Below, in pieces: positions 61,517 through 64,000 of a stretch of 64,000 bases of DNA. The notes beneath the pieces were generated by a model. That model was not told the origin of the DNA. It was given only the letters and a program-made list of their open reading frames with translations, and made no database searches. The DNA comes from Cymbomonas tetramitiformis (lineage: Eukaryota; Chlorophyta; Pyramimonadophyceae; Pyramimonadales; Pyramimonadaceae): positions 54,049 to 118,048 of the forward strand of contig LGRX02013832.1 in assembly GCA_001247695.2 (NCBI GenBank). Reading direction: 5' to 3'. Position numbers and translations under genes: made by a program. The stretch's first letter is position 1; every line of letters begins with the position of its first letter.

Positions 61517-64000
61517 ATGATGCAAAACGCCAATACGGGACGTTCACCTCCAACGTCGCCTACGTCGACTCCCAGGCGTACAAGGGGACGACAGGCCAGC
61601 CAGCGCAGCACGAGAGGTGCTGCAGCCACTGGAACCACTGGCAAGGGGGCGAAGGGCACCTACAAGGCGCCCTCTCCGGGTCAGCCGCCACAGGCTGCGA
61701 CAGCAGCAGGTGCGACAAGCTTCCAGATACCCAAGAAGAAGTCGACCCTGTCAGCTGATGCTCCTGAGTTTAACAGCGTGACTCCTCTGGCTCTGGACTC
61801 TGGAACCGCTTGTGTGACACCTTCCCTGGAGGAGGCTGTAACGGTACCTAAACCGCGCCCTAATCCTCCCCTGCGTCATGCAAGAGCGGCGTCACCAAGG
61901 GTGCTGACTGTTGACACCCCTGGTGCAGGGCGAAACATGAGGGCGACTCCCCAGCGGTATGTCAACTTGACCTCTCCTTCCCCTGGCATCCTGCGGTTGC
62001 CAGGAAGCCGCGACCTGAGCCCTCCAGCTCCGCGCCAGCGAAGCCCGCCTCGGACTCGAGACCGGACCCCGCCACCGCCGCGCTGCAGGAGCCCACCACG
62101 GACGCGCGACATGAGTCCTCCAGCCCCAAGACCGCGAAGTCCTTTGAACCCCTACAGGACTCCACACACTTGGTCTGGAGCTACGGTGATGACCTCCCCG
62201 CACGGCCAGCTGCCCACGCCATTCGGCGAGAACGCGCTTCAGGCTGAGTCCGCGGGAGCAGCCTCTGTGGGACAACCTCTACCGGCTGACCGACCACCTC
62301 GCGACCCGATCGCCGTGCGCGAAATGACCGAGGTCAAAATTGCAGCATGTGAGCAGGACATGCAGAATGAGGCGAATGAGCAGAAACCAGGACTTCGTCA
62401 ATTTCCTTCCCGCTCTGATGTGGCCAACTGGCGAAAGCGCCAGCAGCCGGGTGAGAATCTCGCCTGGACTCCGCGCCCTAACCAAGGGGGTGTGGGGGCA
62501 GCGGGGAGGTCAGAAGACACGCACCAAAGCATTGCTGGCGAACTCATGGCACACTCAATGCATCCAACTCCCTCCTCAACAAGCAACGGGGAGGAGGGGG
62601 CAGCGGGGAGGACAGGTGGCTCCGGCTTGACAGGTGGCCCACGCCACATAAGCATAGCATGTTCTGGGCATTCGCTGACCTCACCGATTACCGATACCGT
62701 TACAGAACCTAAGGTGATCGGTGACTCTATGGCAAGGTTATCGGTGACTTTCGAGTCCGAGATAGACAGCGAGGCAACTTCACTGACGCCCTCACTGACT
62801 CAGGCGACTACGGAGGCGGCTACGGTTACGGATATGCTCGAGTCCCTGTTGAACTGCGAGTCCAGTCCTTTGACTACCTCGCTGACCTCAACAACTACGG
62901 ATATGCCCGAGTCCCTGTTGAACCGCGAGTCCAGACCTTTGACTACCTCGCTGACCTCAACAACTACGGATATGCCCGAGTCCCTGTTGAACCGCGAGTC
63001 CAGACCTTTGACTACCTCGCTGACCTCAACAACTACGGAGCAGCCAGTCAGCTCAGTCAGTTACGCAGACCTCGCACTCAGGCGTAGCATTGGACTCGCA
63101 GCCTACCAGCCGCATCTTAACCGCAACCTACCAGTCATCGAACCCCCTTCTCAAGCAGATGTCCTCAGCAGAATTCCAGTCAGAAACTTACCTCTGAACT
63201 CAGACTCAGTGAACCAGCTTTCTCGCCGGGAGAGGCGCCATCAGAGATGGGAACAGAACCAGCAGCGCCTGGCAGAACAGCGCAGAGCACTCTTCTCTGA
63301 CCCCGCCTCAGCCAGAACGCCCTCAGATGCCTCTGTCCCCGCACTGAACTCTCAGCATCAATCCCTAATGCAGAATCAGATGATGTTAGAGGTATCAGAG
63401 TACATGCAAAATCTGCATCAGCAAGTGCTCCAACACTATCCACATCTGACTTCAGTTCTACCAGCAGTGGGCGCTCCACCTATGACGCCCTACCAGCACA
63501 CCTTAGGATGGGCGAGCGGTTTACCAGGTGCACCGGCGCCAGCAGCTGGATCAGGTCCCTGGCTGGTACCAGCACCGGCTCAACCGGTTCCCGCACCGGC
63601 TCAACCGGCTCCAGCACCGGCTCAACCGGCTCCGGCACCGGCTCATCCGGCGCCGGCACCATTTCAGCCAGATCCACCGGCTACCGGCTCATCGCCCTCT
63701 GACTCCGCTGAGCCTGATCAACCGTCACCAGGAAACTCGCCCCCGCCTTCAGACAATGGTGAACCACGACACCGGCGTCTAGACGTGTTGCTATGGACTT
63801 TAGAAGGAGCCTCCTTCTGGTTGAGAAATCACCTGTCCTCTTCCTCCGCAGTTACTGTCAGCCACGGCGCTGAGGCACAATACTCTTACCGACTGCCAAC
63901 CATGCCTGGAAGCGCCAGTCACTTCATAACCGATACCAATCGGATTTGGATGACTATGCGGCACATCGGAGTGGACATCCAAGACCTGGCACAGCATGGG
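61517..64000 (+). CDS. Long Pro/Ser/Thr-rich ORF, open at the window edge (gag-like?)
   Basis: ATG ATG at 61517; no in-frame stop to the last base, so at least 827 codons (partial). The N-terminal part is basic and RS/PR-rich (SPPAPRQRSPPRTRDRTPPP, RSPPRTRDMSPPAPRPRSP). The middle has a 23-residue unit repeated three times (69 bp, positions about 62828-63034, containing MPESLLNRESRPLTTSLTS). Then comes a Gln/Arg-rich helical part (RRERRHQRWEQNQQRLAEQRR) and a proline-rich array (PAQPAPAPAQPAPAPAHP, 63560-63665). The last 70 codons look folded (VLLWTLEGASFWLRNHL, GSASHFITDTNRIWMTMR). The layout, disordered basic N-terminus followed by a folded end, suits a retroelement gag or scaffold protein, but no diagnostic motif is inside the window. 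Confidence 0.75.
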   Translation, partial: MMQNANTGRSPPTSPTSTPRRTRGRQASQRSTRGAAATGTTGKGAKGTYKAPSPGQPPQAATAAGATSFQIPKKKSTLSADAPEFNSVTPLALDSGTACVTPSLEEAVTVPKPRPNPPLRHARAASPRVLTVDTPGAGRNMRATPQRYVNLTSPSPGILRLPGSRDLSPPAPRQRSPPRTRDRTPPPPRCRSPPRTRDMSPPAPRPRSPLNPYRTPHTWSGATVMTSPHGQLPTPFGENALQAESAGAASVGQPLPADRPPRDPIAVREMTEVKIAACEQDMQNEANEQKPGLRQFPSRSDVANWRKRQQPGENLAWTPRPNQGGVGAAGRSEDTHQSIAGELMAHSMHPTPSSTSNGEEGAAGRTGGSGLTGGPRHISIACSGHSLTSPITDTVTEPKVIGDSMARLSVTFESEIDSEATSLTPSLTQATTEAATVTDMLESLLNCESSPLTTSLTSTTTDMPESLLNRESRPLTTSLTSTTTDMPESLLNRESRPLTTSLTSTTTEQPVSSVSYADLALRRSIGLAAYQPHLNRNLPVIEPPSQADVLSRIPVRNLPLNSDSVNQLSRRERRHQRWEQNQQRLAEQRRALFSDPASARTPSDASVPALNSQHQSLMQNQMMLEVSEYMQNLHQQVLQHYPHLTSVLPAVGAPPMTPYQHTLGWASGLPGAPAPAAGSGPWLVPAPAQPVPAPAQPAPAPAQPAPAPAHPAPAPFQPDPPATGSSPSDSAEPDQPSPGNSPPPSDNGEPRHRRLDVLLWTLEGASFWLRNHLSSSSAVTVSHGAEAQYSYRLPTMPGSASHFITDTNRIWMTMRHIGVDIQDLAQHG
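62828..63034 (+). repeat. 69-bp in-frame coding repeat, three copies
   Basis: Units start at ACGGATATG (62828, 62897, 62966). The exact 69-bp spacing keeps the reading frame, and the copies differ by few bases. Confidence 0.9.

Overview
The window reads as nuclear DNA of a eukaryote, most likely a green alga. The evidence is split genes with GT-AG introns, a gene for a plastid-targeted protein with a bipartite leader, plant-type telomere-like CCCTAAA tracts inside an intron, and a dense load of hAT, piggyBac and LTR elements. A large-genome prasinophyte would fit, but the species cannot be fixed from the sequence alone.

Layout. 1-5.8 kb: sparse DNA with one clear gene on the minus strand, a secreted or lumenal methyltransferase-like protein with a C-terminal WW-like segment, then a 23-bp minisatellite and a small Cys-rich minus-strand ORF. 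5.8-7.3 kb: a decayed hAT element that keeps only the C-terminal transposase region. 7.56-28.86 kb: one very long plus-strand gene of about 26 exons. It encodes a signal peptide, a pectin-lyase-like (polymorphic outer membrane protein type) beta-helix ectodomain built mostly of one-rung exons, a Cys-rich segment, and a multi-pass membrane C-terminus. Many of its introns carry their own unrelated minisatellite. 28.9-33.5 kb: a hypothetical Lys/Ser-rich ORF, a dispersed 30-bp repeat and a compact fold-back element. 33.7-35.0 kb: a three-exon minus-strand gene for a plastid, probably thylakoid-lumen, protein. 35.2-40.0 kb: a candidate 3.8-kb element with 24-bp inverted ends around a gag-like minus-strand gene, followed by an 838-bp long-armed fold-back element.

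40.9-57.3 kb: a nested transposon block. A large hAT element (ends CAAGGAGTGGTATC) has a transposase gene in the order chromodomain, BED-like finger, hAT catalytic region, hAT C-terminal domain. It is interrupted by a 3.3-kb piggyBac element (TTAA duplication, 16-bp inverted ends), by a 3.3-kb gag-only LTR element (242-bp TG...CA LTRs, TATTG duplication) and by a 4.1-kb unclassified element carrying a DDE-like ORF and a convergent Zn-finger-like ORF. 57.3-64 kb: a diverged tRNA-Phe-like sequence, a dispersed repeat also seen at 36 kb, an acidic hypothetical ORF, and a Pro/Ser/Thr-rich ORF of more than 820 codons that runs off the right edge.

Exon coordinates were worked out by eye from splice-site consensus and matching reading phase. 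No database search was possible.
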